A stretch of DNA of 64,000 bases, taken from Vibrio sp. VB16. Its GTDB lineage: Bacteria; Pseudomonadota; Gammaproteobacteria; Enterobacterales; Vibrionaceae. The first letter of the stretch is position 1. The number at the start of each line of letters is the position of its first letter. The stretch covers positions 124,001-188,000 of the forward strand of contig NZ_CP087591.1 in assembly GCF_015594925.2 (NCBI RefSeq), given 5' to 3'. Of this stretch, positions 36,516 to 45,661 are shown piece by piece. The translations under genes were made by a program, and so were the position numbers. The notes under the pieces were generated by a model. That model was not told where the DNA came from and ran no database searches. It saw only the letters and a program-made list of their open reading frames with translations.

Positions 36516-36540
36516 AAACCCTCCTAATTTAGGAGGGTTT
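36516..36540 (+). terminator. Terminator between the PTS gene and manA
   Basis: AAACCCTCCTAA and TTAGGAGGGTTT form a 12-bp stem. The short T-tract is interrupted, so read-through into manA is possible. Confidence 0.75.
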
Positions 36541-36686
36541 AGTTTTAATACAAATATGACACTAATCAATACAACTACTATAAATGTATTTATTTCGTAT
36601 TGTCACTGCATTTCTATTCAAAAATAGCGTAAACTACGTTTAATTTCACCATTCAAATTAAATCCAGATATTCGGAAGGGAACATC

Positions 36687-37886
36687 ATGACTCAAGCAAA
36701 AAATCCGTGCTTTTTCCCAATGCAAAACGTTATTCAAGACTATGCATGGGGTAGCCGAACTTCAATAAATCAACTATTTGATATCGAAAACCCAGACAAC
36801 AAACCTCAGGCAGAAATCTGGATGGGCGCCCACCCTAATGGTTGTTCTAAGATAGTTGAAAATGGTGAAGAACAATTGCTTTCCGAATTTATCAATTTGG
36901 ATAAATCTGGTATTTTGACGCTAGGAACCGATACTCAATTTGGTGAACTGCCTTATTTGTTTAAAGTCCTCGCCGCAGAAAGTGCGCTTTCAATCCAAGT
37001 CCACCCAAGCAAAGAGCAAGCAGAAATAGGGTTCCAAAAAGAAGAGCAAGCCGGTATTCCGCGCACCGCTGGTCATCGAAACTATAAAGATCCTAACCAC
37101 AAACCAGAGTTAGTTTACGCACTGACATCTTATCAAGCGATGAACGGCTTTAGAGAGATCGCTGACGTCGTTGCACTATTTGATAAAGCGAGCGTGCAAG
37201 CGATCCAAATTATCGTTGATACTTTCAAAGCATCGATTGATGAAACCGGCCTTGAGGTATTCTTCTCTGCACTGCTTTCTTTAGAAGGCAAAGTTAAAGA
37301 AGCAGCCGTTGCCGAACTACTTGCTTTTTCGAAAGCACATAAAAACGATCCTCTATTTAGTCTAATCCTCGAGCTTTCTGAACTATACCCAGGAGACATT
37401 GGTCTATTCGCTCCGTTGATGCTTAACGTTATTACACTGCAACCACGCGAGGCTATGTATTTAGACGCCTGTACTCCTCATGCCTATCTAAAAGGTACCG
37501 GTTTAGAAATCATGGCTAACTCAGATAACGTGCTACGCGCAGGTTTAACCCCTAAGTTTATTGACGTTGAAGAGCTCGTCAAATGTACTATCTTCAAAGA
37601 AAAACAGGCGAGTACGTTGCTGGCAAATCCAATTGACCAAGACGGCGGACTTTTTTACCCGGTTCCTGTCGATGATTTTAAATTCGCGGTATTCGAAGGT
37701 ATCATTGGTCTTACGCTTCGCACCGACAGCGCTGAAATCTTGCTTGCGCTCGATGCAAAAGTAACGCTCACTCATTTAAGTGGTGAGCAGGTAACCTTTA
37801 ACAAAGGTCAGTCCGTGTTTATCCCTGCCTATACAGGAAAATACCAAATCACTTCAAAGGGCCGAGTGGCTCGCGCTTTTAACTAG
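36687..37886 (+). CDS. manA: Mannose-6-phosphate isomerase, class I
   Basis: A 399-aa zinc enzyme that interconverts mannose 6-phosphate and fructose 6-phosphate, linking mannose uptake to glycolysis. Zinc ligands sit in LSIQVHPSKEQAE (Gln, His) and NHKPELVYAL (Glu), and later DACTPHAYL (His). The N-terminal QDYAWGSR and GxHPN-like MGAHPNGCS blocks are diagnostic. GGAAGGGAAC precedes the ATG. It follows the PTS permease and closes the cluster with a strong terminator. Confidence 0.96.
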   Translation: MTQAKNPCFFPMQNVIQDYAWGSRTSINQLFDIENPDNKPQAEIWMGAHPNGCSKIVENGEEQLLSEFINLDKSGILTLGTDTQFGELPYLFKVLAAESALSIQVHPSKEQAEIGFQKEEQAGIPRTAGHRNYKDPNHKPELVYALTSYQAMNGFREIADVVALFDKASVQAIQIIVDTFKASIDETGLEVFFSALLSLEGKVKEAAVAELLAFSKAHKNDPLFSLILELSELYPGDIGLFAPLMLNVITLQPREAMYLDACTPHAYLKGTGLEIMANSDNVLRAGLTPKFIDVEELVKCTIFKEKQASTLLANPIDQDGGLFYPVPVDDFKFAVFEGIIGLTLRTDSAEILLALDAKVTLTHLSGEQVTFNKGQSVFIPAYTGKYQITSKGRVARAFN

Positions 37887-37909
37887 CAATTAACTACACG
37901 TTAAACCAT

Positions 37910-37941
37910 AAAAACCAGAGGCTTTAAACCTCTGGTTTTTT
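37910..37941 (+). terminator. Rho-independent terminator of manA
   Basis: AAAAACCAGAGG and CCTCTGGTTTTT form a 12-bp stem with a seven-base loop, followed by T-rich sequence. Confidence 0.9.
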
Positions 37942-38193
37942 GTTAGGCATAATTCGATCTAAAACCTTAATCAATAAGACCTCTCTTAATAAAACATCGG
38001 CGTTTTTATCTATTAAATTAGGCAAAAAAATCGGCCTATTAGCGCCTTAATTCGTTATTTTACTTAAAAACGCATTAATACCACTCACTTTATGATATCA
38101 GTAGGCTATGAAATTGCTTGTTAACATAAATATCTGTAATGTTTGCTAAGCGAAAATTAGATATTTATTGGATTTAAAACTGGAGTTCTGGCG

Positions 38194-39699
38194 ATGGCGA
38201 TTGAGCAAGCCTACTTTTTTAGCGTAGCCCTCATTAATTTGGTATTCGCTTTTGCCGCGACACGGGTAAAAGAATTAGAGAATCGCTCCAACTCGATCAG
38301 ATTTTTTATGATCGCGTTTTTTGCTTACTTTGTTAGCTGGTTTATCTACGTGTTCGAAGTCAGTACTGTGTTGGAAGTCACATCAGCTTTCACCTCGACC
38401 ATTTTTGTCTGGGCAATGGTCATTTTCGCCTGTAAGCGAACAGCTACAAAGGTTCCGTGGTTATTAATCATTGGACTCTTTAGCCTTAATTGTGCTGCGC
38501 AACTCTATTTTATTTTACAAAGCGATCTCACTTACTACTTGCACATAAGCGGTGTATTTTTGCCAGTGGCTTTTGGTTCTATCAGCTATATGTTTTTACG
38601 GTTAAAAACCGTTCGATACCCCTCTGATAGCGTCGTCGGCTACGCATTTTTGTTCATGGCCTTCGTCATCATGAGTCGCTCTATATTGATGGAAGTATCG
38701 CCTGAGTTATTTTCTCAATCCAGTATATATTCACAAATAGTCTGGCCCGCTTTCTGTGCTGTCATTGGTGTATTTGCCTTGCTAAGTTACACCGAAGAAA
38801 TTCAAAGCAAACTGGAAAAAGAGTCCAATACTGACCAGCTCACTGGTATTTACAATCGTCGTATGTTTGATAGCAAATTGAAACATGTGCTCGGTAAACT
38901 AATCCAACACAACCATGTTGGCGCTTTAATCTACCTAGATTTGGACGGGTTTAAGCCGATAAATGATCGATTTGGACACTATGTTGGTGATACCGTTCTT
39001 ATTGAACTCGGCTCTCGCTTGCAGCATCGATGTCAATTTAATGAAGTCGTCGCTCGGTTAGGCGGTGATGAATTTGCAATACTCATCGTCAACGCGGGCC
39101 GTTCACTAGACGAGGCAGAAAGCCATGCGCAAAAAGTGGCGCAACAGATACAGCAACTAGTAAAAAGTCCAATCAATACTCATGGTTTAGTATTACAAGT
39201 TGATTGCAGCGTTGGGATACATATGTTGTCACCAAACGCTCAGAGTGCTCATATTGCGCTAAGAGAAGCCGATAATGCGATGTATCGTTCTAAGAAATCA
39301 CAACGAGGCAGTATCACTTTCTCAAATGAAACACCCAAAGAAAACTACAGCATCGCTAAGATAGGAATAGACGAAATAGATGAAGATCACCAACTGTTGG
39401 ACGACCTCATTCAATCTGTTGACAGTAATCATCGAGACTTCAGTGACTTTAGAAGCCTGTTTAAGCAACAGATGAAGCAGCATTTTCAAAATGAGGTTAA
39501 AGTGAGTAAACGACTCGGTCTAAACATGACTTCAGAGCATATTCAACAACACGCTCAAATAATCAAATCACTCAATGAGCTATCCTCTCTTGCAGACGAA
39601 GATAGCGTGCATGAGTATCTGGCCATCGTCCATAAAATATTAGAAACTCATGCACTTGAATTCGATAGAGCACTTGTACCCTCTCCCAAACATCATTGA
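38194..39699 (+). CDS. Membrane diguanylate cyclase with C-terminal bacteriohemerythrin domain
   Basis: A 501-aa protein. Residues about 1-198 form about six to seven membrane helices. A GGDEF domain follows (about 210-370) with GGDEF at 290-294, so it should make c-di-GMP; the inhibitory I-site RxxD reads QFNE and is absent. Residues about 390-495 form a hemerythrin domain with all seven diiron ligands in register: His399, His430, Glu434, His449, His453, His486 and Asp491. An O2- or redox-sensing cyclase is therefore likely, similar in idea to the V. cholerae Bhr-DGC. GGAG precedes the ATG. Confidence 0.92.
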   Translation: MAIEQAYFFSVALINLVFAFAATRVKELENRSNSIRFFMIAFFAYFVSWFIYVFEVSTVLEVTSAFTSTIFVWAMVIFACKRTATKVPWLLIIGLFSLNCAAQLYFILQSDLTYYLHISGVFLPVAFGSISYMFLRLKTVRYPSDSVVGYAFLFMAFVIMSRSILMEVSPELFSQSSIYSQIVWPAFCAVIGVFALLSYTEEIQSKLEKESNTDQLTGIYNRRMFDSKLKHVLGKLIQHNHVGALIYLDLDGFKPINDRFGHYVGDTVLIELGSRLQHRCQFNEVVARLGGDEFAILIVNAGRSLDEAESHAQKVAQQIQQLVKSPINTHGLVLQVDCSVGIHMLSPNAQSAHIALREADNAMYRSKKSQRGSITFSNETPKENYSIAKIGIDEIDEDHQLLDDLIQSVDSNHRDFSDFRSLFKQQMKQHFQNEVKVSKRLGLNMTSEHIQQHAQIIKSLNELSSLADEDSVHEYLAIVHKILETHALEFDRALVPSPKHH

Positions 39700-39988
39700 T
39701 AGGGCGACAACGGCCGAAATATTTAGCCATTCTAAGTACCCCTTACAAATTTTGTTGTTTCACACAACCTTGAAAACCACCCTCTCTGTTTCGTTTGAAA
39801 AAAGATGGAATTTATTCACTAGAACCATTCTGAACATCGTCATAATACGTGTAATTTGAACAAAATCGTTTGATAGAACTCATTTTATTAAGGTAATAAA
39901 GCTATCACTCAGTTTGTACAAGAGATGATTGATAAAAACGTTATTATCACCCTACACTTAAAGAAAGTAATGAAGAGGAAAATAGACA
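39700..39988. other. Intergenic region, no gene seen
   Basis: An AT-rich spacer before the uspA-like gene. Open frames here lack ribosome binding sites. No hairpin of note. Confidence 0.5.
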
Positions 39989-40417
39989 ATGAGTTACACC
40001 CACATACTTGTTGCTGTAGATTTAAGCGACGATAGCCAATTATTGGTAGACAAAGCCGTTGACCTTGCCAAAGCAACCAAAGCCAAACTATCACTTATCT
40101 ATATCGACGTAATGAAAGATGACGACTTCACTCATCAGATTGTACACTCGTTTGTGAATGACAGCGCCAATAACAACATATTACAAGAATCGAAAGCACA
40201 GTTGAAGACGCTTAAAGAGAGCACTTCCTATCCCATTGAACACACCTTGGTGGGTTTTGGCGGTCTCTCTCAAGAGCTAGAAGATGCCGTTGCTGAATAC
40301 GAAATCGATCTCATTGTCTGCGGACATCATCAAGGATTCTGGCACAACATCAACTCATCGGCTAAACAGGTCATGAAATCCATTCCTGTGGAGTTATTGG
40401 TCGTTCCGTTAGTCTAG
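39989..40417 (+). CDS. Universal stress protein (UspA family)
   Basis: A 142-aa cytoplasmic protein of the UspA type. It starts HILVAVDLSDDSQLLVDKA and ends DLIVCGHHQGFWHNINSSAK followed by PVELLVVPL, the standard fold. The ATP-binding GxxG motif of the UspFG branch is not obvious, consistent with the UspA branch. These proteins are induced by starvation and oxidative stress. AGAGGA precedes the ATG. Confidence 0.92.
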   Translation: MSYTHILVAVDLSDDSQLLVDKAVDLAKATKAKLSLIYIDVMKDDDFTHQIVHSFVNDSANNNILQESKAQLKTLKESTSYPIEHTLVGFGGLSQELEDAVAEYEIDLIVCGHHQGFWHNINSSAKQVMKSIPVELLVVPLV

Positions 40418-40849
40418 TGTCTTGCGACGGTTATCCGATTTTTTTCCGTTATTTTTAGTCAAGGTACATTCCATATAACTCGTCTTTCTATTCAGCTCCA
40501 TAATGCATTAACAGGTGCATCATTTTGTTTTTTATAGGTGCACCTTCAAGTTCCAAACTTAATATTTCCCTTGTATAAACTAGCTATTGATTCAATTTTA
40601 ACGGCTGGTCTATATAAAATACCTTTGTTTTGTCGTGTAATAATATATGGTATCTATGTATCTCTTCATCAATTAAGAGAAATATTTCAGAATTAAACAC
40701 GTCGATAGCAGAAAACAAAAAAAGAGGGTTTATTCATAAATAGAAGTAATTGAAGATGAATATGCGTTTTGGCGTTCTACACATTTGCAACCAACGTCAA
40801 TTTAGTTGGTTGCCTGTACCCATTGGACAATTTTTGAAGGTAAGATTTG
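40418..40849. other. Intergenic region, no gene seen
   Basis: A 432-base AT-rich gap. It contains GGTGCA at about 40515 and TGCACC at about 40540 that could pair as a weak stem. I searched for a c-di-GMP riboswitch and saw none. Confidence 0.45.
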
Positions 40850-42454
40850 ATGGCAGATAAAGAAAGAAAATTTGGAGACAACGCAACGCTTGTTTCTGTT
40901 ACTAATTTGGATGGTGTCATTCAGTACTGTAACCGTGATTTTATTGTAATAAGTGGCTATTCAGAAGACGAGTTGATCGGTTCAAATCACAACCTCGTTC
41001 GCCATAAAGATATGCCAAAAGCGGCCTTTGAAGACCTTTGGTCTACAGTTAAAGCAGACAAACCTTGGAAAGGCATCGTTAAAAATCGTTGTAAAAATGG
41101 AGACTACTATTGGGTTGATGCCTACGTGACTCCAGTCCTCGAAAATGGCAAAAAAGTGGGTTACCAGTCGGTAAGAAGTTGCCCGACAAGAAAGCAGATA
41201 GACGATGCACAGGGTCTATATAAGGACCTGAATAATAACACTCAGAAGAAAATCCCAAAACCAAGTTTGTACGCCACAATGACGCTCGCCACTCAAGTTA
41301 ACACGATTGTTGGTTTAGCATTCATCACCTTCTTAGCCATGCAATGGAATGAGAATCAACTGTTTAGCTTAGATATTTTTGATGTCGCCAGTAACCTATG
41401 GACAATATTGTTATTTGGAATACTGCTGTATTTAATTAATTTTGACGTTGTGCAAAGAATCAATAGATTAACCCATATTATTAAACGTATTTCCGCTGGC
41501 GATCTGACCGAAAAGATTGAGATCATCAAGCAAGATGAAATTGGTGAGACCGTAATGTCAGCGAAAATGCTTCAAGGACGGTTAAAAGCCGTTGTTGGAA
41601 GGTTTGGTGAGTCTTCTCATGATTTGGTTCTCGCGACGGAAGTACTCGCGGAAACAAGCAGCACAACCAAAGAAAGTATGAATTTGCAGCATATGGAGAC
41701 AGAACTGGTCGCAACTGCCATGAATGAAATGAGTTCAACGGTAGCAGAAATTGCCCAAAACACCTCTCGTACATCTGAACTCGCATCAACAGCCGATATC
41801 GCAGCCAACAAAGGTAAAATAATGGTTTCGTCTACAAGAGACACTATTCTCGAACTGGCTGATAGTCTTTCTAGCATCTCAGAAACCATTAACTTACTGG
41901 CAAATGAATGTCAACAAATACGGGATATTACCGAATCTATCAGCAGCATCTCAGACCAAACTAATCTGTTGGCACTGAATGCGGCGATAGAGGCGGCAAG
42001 AGCAGGGGAACATGGCAGAGGCTTTGCCGTGGTGGCCGATGAGGTTAGAGTCCTTTCGTCTCGAACTCAGCAGTCAACGGTAGAGATAAATACCATGATC
42101 GAAAAACTGCAAAATGGTAGCACTAACGCAGTAAATGCCGTCGATAAAGGGATAGAAAAAGTTCAATTTTCAGTAGAGCAAATTCAAGGGACCGAAGACG
42201 CCTTTTCGAAAATTGTAGAATCTGTCGCCGATGTCAATGACATGAATATGCAAATAGCGACGGCCGCAGAAGAGCAATACAGTGTCGCTGAAGAGATGAA
42301 TCAGAATGTAACGTCAATAAGTACCCAGTCATATAGAACAGCAGACAGCATTCATCAACTAGAAGAAAAAGTCGAATCGTTAACCAAGTTATCAGCATCA
42401 CTTGAACTCCAAATGGACCAGTACAATCTAGGTGATTCTGTTTCTATGCCTTAG
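40850..42454 (+). CDS. Aer-like methyl-accepting chemotaxis protein with N-terminal PAS domain
   Basis: A chemoreceptor of 534 aa. An N-terminal PAS domain (about 10-115: GVIQYCNRDFIVISGYSEDELIG) resembles the FAD-binding PAS of Aer. It is followed by two membrane segments (about 162-200), a HAMP region and the methyl-accepting coiled coil. The signalling tip is NLLALNAAIEAARAGEHGRG. It should respond to redox or oxygen through the PAS cofactor and signal to CheA. The frame also has TTG directly before the ATG; ATG 40850 has GAAGG upstream. Confidence 0.92.
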   Translation: MADKERKFGDNATLVSVTNLDGVIQYCNRDFIVISGYSEDELIGSNHNLVRHKDMPKAAFEDLWSTVKADKPWKGIVKNRCKNGDYYWVDAYVTPVLENGKKVGYQSVRSCPTRKQIDDAQGLYKDLNNNTQKKIPKPSLYATMTLATQVNTIVGLAFITFLAMQWNENQLFSLDIFDVASNLWTILLFGILLYLINFDVVQRINRLTHIIKRISAGDLTEKIEIIKQDEIGETVMSAKMLQGRLKAVVGRFGESSHDLVLATEVLAETSSTTKESMNLQHMETELVATAMNEMSSTVAEIAQNTSRTSELASTADIAANKGKIMVSSTRDTILELADSLSSISETINLLANECQQIRDITESISSISDQTNLLALNAAIEAARAGEHGRGFAVVADEVRVLSSRTQQSTVEINTMIEKLQNGSTNAVNAVDKGIEKVQFSVEQIQGTEDAFSKIVESVADVNDMNMQIATAAEEQYSVAEEMNQNVTSISTQSYRTADSIHQLEEKVESLTKLSASLELQMDQYNLGDSVSMP

Positions 42455-42468
42455 TGTCGGTCGGTATT

Positions 42469-42558
42469 CCTCATGGCTAGTCGCTTTAGGCGCTGGTCAT
42501 GAGGCTCTCGCCTTCTTTCTTCTTTTTGCTTTCCTCTTTCCTCTTTCCTCTTTCAACG
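42469..42558. repeat. Hairpin plus pyrimidine-rich tandem repeat
   Basis: CCTCATGGCTAGTCGC and GCGCTGGTCATGAGG can form a long imperfect stem (42469-42506). A pure pyrimidine tract follows, with about three copies of the heptamer CTTTCCT. The unit may terminate the chemoreceptor transcript, but the tract looks like a dispersed repeat. Confidence 0.5.
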
Positions 42559-42747
42559 TAACCATTCAGATTCGACTAATCCATTCGTATAATGAGTCCG
42601 CGATAAATTCGTCAAAACATTTTGAATTATTACCCGTTACATCATTTGCTAAAGCTGCAATAATAACGGTCATAATGTTTGGTGGCCTTATAAATAAGGG
42701 CATTCTCATCTATAAACAAACCAATTCAATCAGTAGGACAATCATCT

Positions 42748-43344
42748 ATGCGCGCGTTTGTATTACGAGCTAGAGCGGCCTCCACTGACAGCCAACAACT
42801 TTTGGCGTCGGTTGGACAAGAAGCACACAGCGAAATTTTGGCTCACACTTTAATGAATACCATCTTTGTCGCGCAATCCCATCGTGATGATGTCGTTGTT
42901 TATCTCGTACTAGAAAAGACTCAAGACTATTCTCGTACCATCTGCTTCAGCCCAAATGAGATTAGTAATTTCGGCGGATTCCATGAACAGGCACTTTTAG
43001 ATAAGGTGGCGAATGCACTGGACAAATCAAAAGGTATGCTTAAAGAAGAAGAGCGCCAAGTGGAACCGGGCATTACCGTGCGAACCGTTAGTTTCGAAAA
43101 GTTAGTACAAGAACTCGCTGAAGACTATCAATTATTCATGATGGACAAAAAAGGCACCCCTATACGGGAACAAGAATTCATTGGTAACCCCTGCTTTTTG
43201 TTGACCGACCATATCCCTATGCCAAAGAAAAGTTTCAATAGTTTGAAACGACTTGGGGCGATAAAGATAAGCCTGGGTCCAAGAATGCTGTTTGCCTCTC
43301 AATGCGTCGTATTGATTCACAATGAACTAGATATCAATCATTAA
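42748..43344 (+). CDS. trmY: TrmY-like tRNA (pseudouridine-N1)-methyltransferase
   Basis: A 198-aa SPOUT-type methyltransferase of the TrmY (DUF358/UPF0217) family. In archaea TrmY methylates pseudouridine 54 in tRNA at N1. The start MRAFVLRARAASTDSQQLL, the central PNEISNFGGFHEQALLDK and the C-terminal SLGPRMLFASQCVVLIHNEL (the SAM-binding knot) are characteristic. Bacterial members occur in Vibrio and relatives, but their target is uncertain. AGGAC precedes the ATG. It stands alone between chemoreceptor and EAL-HDOD genes. Confidence 0.88.
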   Translation: MRAFVLRARAASTDSQQLLASVGQEAHSEILAHTLMNTIFVAQSHRDDVVVYLVLEKTQDYSRTICFSPNEISNFGGFHEQALLDKVANALDKSKGMLKEEERQVEPGITVRTVSFEKLVQELAEDYQLFMMDKKGTPIREQEFIGNPCFLLTDHIPMPKKSFNSLKRLGAIKISLGPRMLFASQCVVLIHNELDINH

Positions 43345-43636
43345 TTCAATAAGTCTTTGAGGTCACCTCTATTTCTCAAGTTTATTATCGATGCAGTGAA
43401 ATTCAAATGGTTGTCGTTTGGATTTCACACCACAATTTCGTCACTATCGCTATCCTTGCTTCACACTCTTTATCTTACGTGCGTATTTTGCATATTAAAT
43501 ATCCACTCGATTGATACAGTACAGCTATCACTTTACTTTCTTCAATAAATAACGGTGATACTTCTGAAATTAATGTCGTAACACACTGTTATAACTAACA
43601 TCTTCTTCATAGTATCATCCGATAGATAACATATTT

Positions 43637-44833
43637 ATGAGTTACTCATTCGTTGCACGACAACCTATTTTAGATCGCAATAAAAATACGTTTGCCTATG
43701 AGCTCTTATTTAGAGATGGTTCAAAAAATGCGTTTCCACAAATAGATGCCGATCAAGCGACCAGTCGAATCATGCTCGATCAATTTTTCAGCACTCAGTG
43801 TCCTGCCATAGGAGACAAAATAGGTTTTATTAACTTTCCGTATAACAGCCTCGTTTCACTTGCACCTTTGTTGCTGCCAAAAGAAAAAATTGTCGTTGAA
43901 ATATTGGAAGACTGCTCGCCAACGGATGAATTATACGCGGCGATTGTTCGACTCAAGTCCGAAGGATATTGTATTGCATTAGACGACTTTATCCCTGCGC
44001 CTGAATGGCGCCGGTTTTTACCTCATATCGACATTATCAAGTTTGATATCCGTGTTGTTCCACTCCCAAAGGCCGCACGTTTTATCGAAAAACTGAAAGG
44101 ATCGAAGATAAAGTTTCTAGCCGAAAAGGTTGAAACCCACGAAGAATTTCAACAAGCATTTGCGTGCAATTTCGATCTATTTCAAGGGTATTTTTTTAGT
44201 CGACCAGAAATCATCAAACAGAAAAAAATATATCCATTCCTTGAAACCGTGATTGAGTTATGCAAAGAGATATCGAACAAAGAGATCAACTATAAAAAGT
44301 TAGAAGCTATCTTTATCTCAGACGTTACGCTCTCATTTAAACTATTACGTTACGTCAACTCATCTCAACTTTTAACACCCATTCGTTCATTTCATCAAGC
44401 CCTCGCTTTTTTGGGTGAAGAAAAACTACGAAAGTTTATTTCCCTCGTGACCATCTCTTCTATAGCGGAAGATAAGTCCGATATTTTGTACACACTCTCT
44501 ATACAAAGGGCTCGTTTCTGTGAATTGACGTCACAATATAATGAGAACGATATGAGTGATAATCAAGCGTTCTTAGTCGGTTTATTGTCTTTATTAGACG
44601 CATTATTTGACGCCCCTATTGAAGATATCGTCGATATTCTTCCTGTTGAACTAACCGTAAAAGAAGCGTTGTTATTTAACTCTGGAAAGCTAGGAAGATT
44701 GCTTTCTCTCGTCAAAGCGTATGAAAAAGCAGACTGGGAAAGCGTTGCCCAAATAAACACCCTTTTAGATTTTAAAGAGGATTTCACTCGCCATTGTTAC
44801 GACCAATCAATGCGTTGGTCAGAAGGCCTTTAA
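43637..44833 (+). CDS. EAL and HDOD domain signalling protein (YuxH/CdgJ type)
   Basis: A 398-aa cytoplasmic protein. An EAL-like domain occupies about 1-200 (YELLFRDG, FINFPYNSL, VVEILED, IALDDF, FLAEKVET, FQGYFFSRP). An HDOD domain follows (about 200-395). The E, N, E, DD, K, E and Q positions look largely kept, so c-di-GMP hydrolysis is possible but not assured. The V. cholerae relative CdgJ influences motility (from memory). The 5' flank shows no strong ribosome binding site. It is followed 45 bases later by a PilZ gene on the same strand. Confidence 0.9.
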   Translation: MSYSFVARQPILDRNKNTFAYELLFRDGSKNAFPQIDADQATSRIMLDQFFSTQCPAIGDKIGFINFPYNSLVSLAPLLLPKEKIVVEILEDCSPTDELYAAIVRLKSEGYCIALDDFIPAPEWRRFLPHIDIIKFDIRVVPLPKAARFIEKLKGSKIKFLAEKVETHEEFQQAFACNFDLFQGYFFSRPEIIKQKKIYPFLETVIELCKEISNKEINYKKLEAIFISDVTLSFKLLRYVNSSQLLTPIRSFHQALAFLGEEKLRKFISLVTISSIAEDKSDILYTLSIQRARFCELTSQYNENDMSDNQAFLVGLLSLLDALFDAPIEDIVDILPVELTVKEALLFNSGKLGRLLSLVKAYEKADWESVAQINTLLDFKEDFTRHCYDQSMRWSEGL

Positions 44834-44878
44834 AGGCCGAAAAATAATAGACAGAGCAACTTATAATGGAATTGTAAT

Positions 44879-45544
44879 TTGAGTAACCCATTCGTAAAAG
44901 CCGAAGAGTTAAAAAGATATTTGGATTTTGGCATGAAATTATCTGGAAACATAGCGTTTATGGCGGAAGAGTATTATACATTCCAATGTAAATTTATCGG
45001 CCTTAAAGAAGATAATTATCTTATATTCGAACTCAACTCTAAGGTAATGGAAGACCTTATCACTCGTAAAACAACAGGACTCGACATCATTATTCGAGGA
45101 TTTGCAGATACAGACGTTGGCCATGTGATTGCATTCAAGAGCCACATTATGAGCATTAAAACAATTGGGTCATGGTTGCTGTTTATCCAATATCCAAACC
45201 GTATTGAAAGCAAACCGATAAGAACGAGTAAACGGTTTAAAGTCGATATTTCTGCTGATGTTTACGTTAACAATAGAAGGTACGCAGCACGCTTCATCGA
45301 TATCTCAGTAAGTGGTTGCGCACTATTCTTCAAAGAAGACAATATTGATATAAAAATTGGTAATGAAGTTATCATCGAACCTGAAATGACACATATTCCA
45401 AAACCCTACCCTAAATCAACTGTCGTCAATATGCGCCGTTATGGAGGCGGTCTAATAATCGGTGTTGCATTAGAGAAAAAGATCGTCATGAATGACGACC
45501 TAAGGTTAGAAGTACTTAATCATGTCATTGAAAGCACAACTTGA
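44879..45544 (+). CDS. PilZ-domain c-di-GMP effector
   Basis: A 221-aa protein. Residues about 5-105 form a YcgR-like N-terminal domain, and a PilZ domain follows (about 108-215). The c-di-GMP binding motifs are present: RTSKRFKVD (RxxxR) and DISVSGCA (DxSxxG). It should bind c-di-GMP and act on motility, adhesion or secretion machinery. The frame has only a TTG start in the right place (44879), with TGGA eight bases upstream. It probably forms an operon with the EAL-HDOD gene. Confidence 0.88.
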   Translation: MSNPFVKAEELKRYLDFGMKLSGNIAFMAEEYYTFQCKFIGLKEDNYLIFELNSKVMEDLITRKTTGLDIIIRGFADTDVGHVIAFKSHIMSIKTIGSWLLFIQYPNRIESKPIRTSKRFKVDISADVYVNNRRYAARFIDISVSGCALFFKEDNIDIKIGNEVIIEPEMTHIPKPYPKSTVVNMRRYGGGLIIGVALEKKIVMNDDLRLEVLNHVIESTT

Positions 45545-45661
45545 TGAGCAACGAAATATCCACTTGTACCATATCAAAACGATTGAAACGCCTCTGCTTT
45601 GTGTAGTGACTAGTGCCTTCATCAGGAGTAGAATTATCTCTCTTTTTAAAATGGAATTATC

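Noticed and set aside
42432..42773. A 113-codon frame overlapping the chemoreceptor 3' end and trmY start
   Set aside because: It runs through the hairpin and pyrimidine tract and overlaps two well-supported genes; a shadow.
40418..45661. c-di-GMP riboswitch upstream of c-di-GMP signalling genes
   Set aside because: I looked for the GEMM-type conserved core in the intergenic gaps and did not see it.
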